NCBI RefSeq assembly: GCF_004362215.1
Contig: NZ_SNWR01000001.1
Span: 1,364,001 to 1,428,000 of the forward strand
Length of the DNA stretch: 64,000 bases
Source: Paractinoplanes brasiliensis
GTDB taxonomy: Bacteria > Actinomycetota > Actinomycetes > Mycobacteriales > Micromonosporaceae
Direction: 5' to 3'
The translations under genes and the position numbers were made by a program. The notes under the pieces are model-generated. The model was not told the origin of the DNA. It was given only the letters and a program-made list of their open reading frames with translations, and did no database searches. Position 1 is the stretch's first letter. Each line of letters opens with the position of its first letter. Below, piece by piece: positions 62,842 through 64,000 of the stretch.

Positions 62842-62864
62842 ATAGTGGCAGCCGGGTACGACAT
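62842..62864 (-). promoter_or_regulatory. PafBC/RecA-NDp-like promoter of the pullulanase gene
   Basis: Minus strand: ATGTC (62864-62860), 12 bases, CACTAT (62847-62842), 6 bases, GTG. It shares 15 identical bases (gggtacgacattttc, plus strand 62854-62868) with the DNA polymerase promoter. Confidence 0.5.
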
Positions 62865-62989
62865 TTTCAGTCCGCGCCGGCGACCGTCGTGTGCCGGGCC
62901 CGCAAGGGGAGTAAAGGTGGGAGGTGCGGGCCCCGCCTTGCGCCGGCTTACAAGACGGACGTACGGTTTACGAGAAACGTGAACCGAGA

Positions 62990-63005
62990 GTTAGGCAGGC
63001 CTAAC
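62990..63005 (+). promoter_or_regulatory. Iron-box-like palindrome upstream of acnA
   Basis: GTTAGG-CAGG-CCTAAC, 6-base arms. It resembles the inner part of the DtxR/IdeR box (TTAGGTTAGGCTAACCTAA) but matches only about 12 of 19 positions. Aconitase is an Fe-S enzyme, so iron control is plausible. Confidence 0.4.
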
Positions 63006-63069
63006 CCGAAGGTCGCCCTTTCGGTGCGAAAGACTTGAACGACAGTCGCTGGGTGTGAAGGAGATGACG

Positions 63070-64000
<931 letters not shown>

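Noticed and set aside
63019..63033. CTTTCG-GTG-CGAAAG hairpin before acnA
   Set aside because: Short 6-bp stem in the leader; too weak to call a riboswitch or terminator.

Overview
The window is high-GC DNA with dense genes on both strands, many GTG/TTG starts and many start codons lying 6-8 bases after a -10-like hexamer (leaderless transcripts). Gene content (DUF3097 protein, small zinc-binding 'acetone carboxylase'-like protein, fabG-inhA-hemH order, ECF42-type sigma factor, DUF222/HNH protein, MurD2/MurL pair) points to an actinomycete, most likely Micromonosporaceae (Actinoplanes-like). The species call is inference. No rRNA, tRNA or CRISPR array was seen.

Left part (1-11.1 kb): a secreted GH64 beta-1,3-glucanase with a chitin-binding tail, a DUF4142 protein, cobalamin-dependent metH behind a clear SAH riboswitch, a family A DNA polymerase with a DNA-damage-type promoter, an aldo/keto reductase, an unknown protein, and a zinc MetE-like methyltransferase.

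Amino-sugar block (11.1-18.8 kb, all minus strand): an RpiR/SIS regulator followed by two sugar ABC importers, one DasA-like and one NgcE-like. Each has a binding lipoprotein and two permeases, and neither has an ATPase gene, so they probably share an ATPase encoded elsewhere. Next to the block is a divergent murD2/murL pair, the alternative route that makes UDP-MurNAc-L-Ala-D-Glu through an L-Glu intermediate, so uptake of wall sugars and wall synthesis sit side by side.

Middle (22-48 kb): a degenerate globin-reductase; an IS110 element with a probable bridge-RNA region; a DHFR-like protein and an rRNA/tRNA methyltransferase; an SPFH/NfeD pair; a MocR regulator divergent from a DMT transporter, with repeated operator half-sites and no normal start codon; a run of small enzymes (Nudix, L,D-transpeptidase, hydrolase, aminopeptidase P, sugar kinase, thioesterase); paired PH-domain membrane proteins; and a MoxR-DUF58-VWA operon. 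An IS982 element sits exactly in the CTAG shared by the stop codons of the VWA gene and a tiny convergent membrane-protein gene, leaving both readable.

Right part (48-64 kb): a short leader-peptide-like gene, a DUF1023 hydrolase, a DUF222/HNH protein with an SOS-like box, a NarL-type two-component system, the fatty-acid/heme operon fabG-inhA-hemH-HAD, an SDR, a lipoprotein, a DGPF-ECF42 operon with a matching autoregulatory promoter, a methyltransferase, a cytoplasmic pullulanase, and the start of acnA (cut by the window end) behind an iron-box-like palindrome.

A shared promoter architecture, (A/T)TGTC-GTAC...-10...start, links the DNA polymerase, the HNH protein and, unexpectedly, the pullulanase. 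It has the spacing of the mycobacterial RecA-independent (PafBC/RecA-NDp) DNA-damage promoter.
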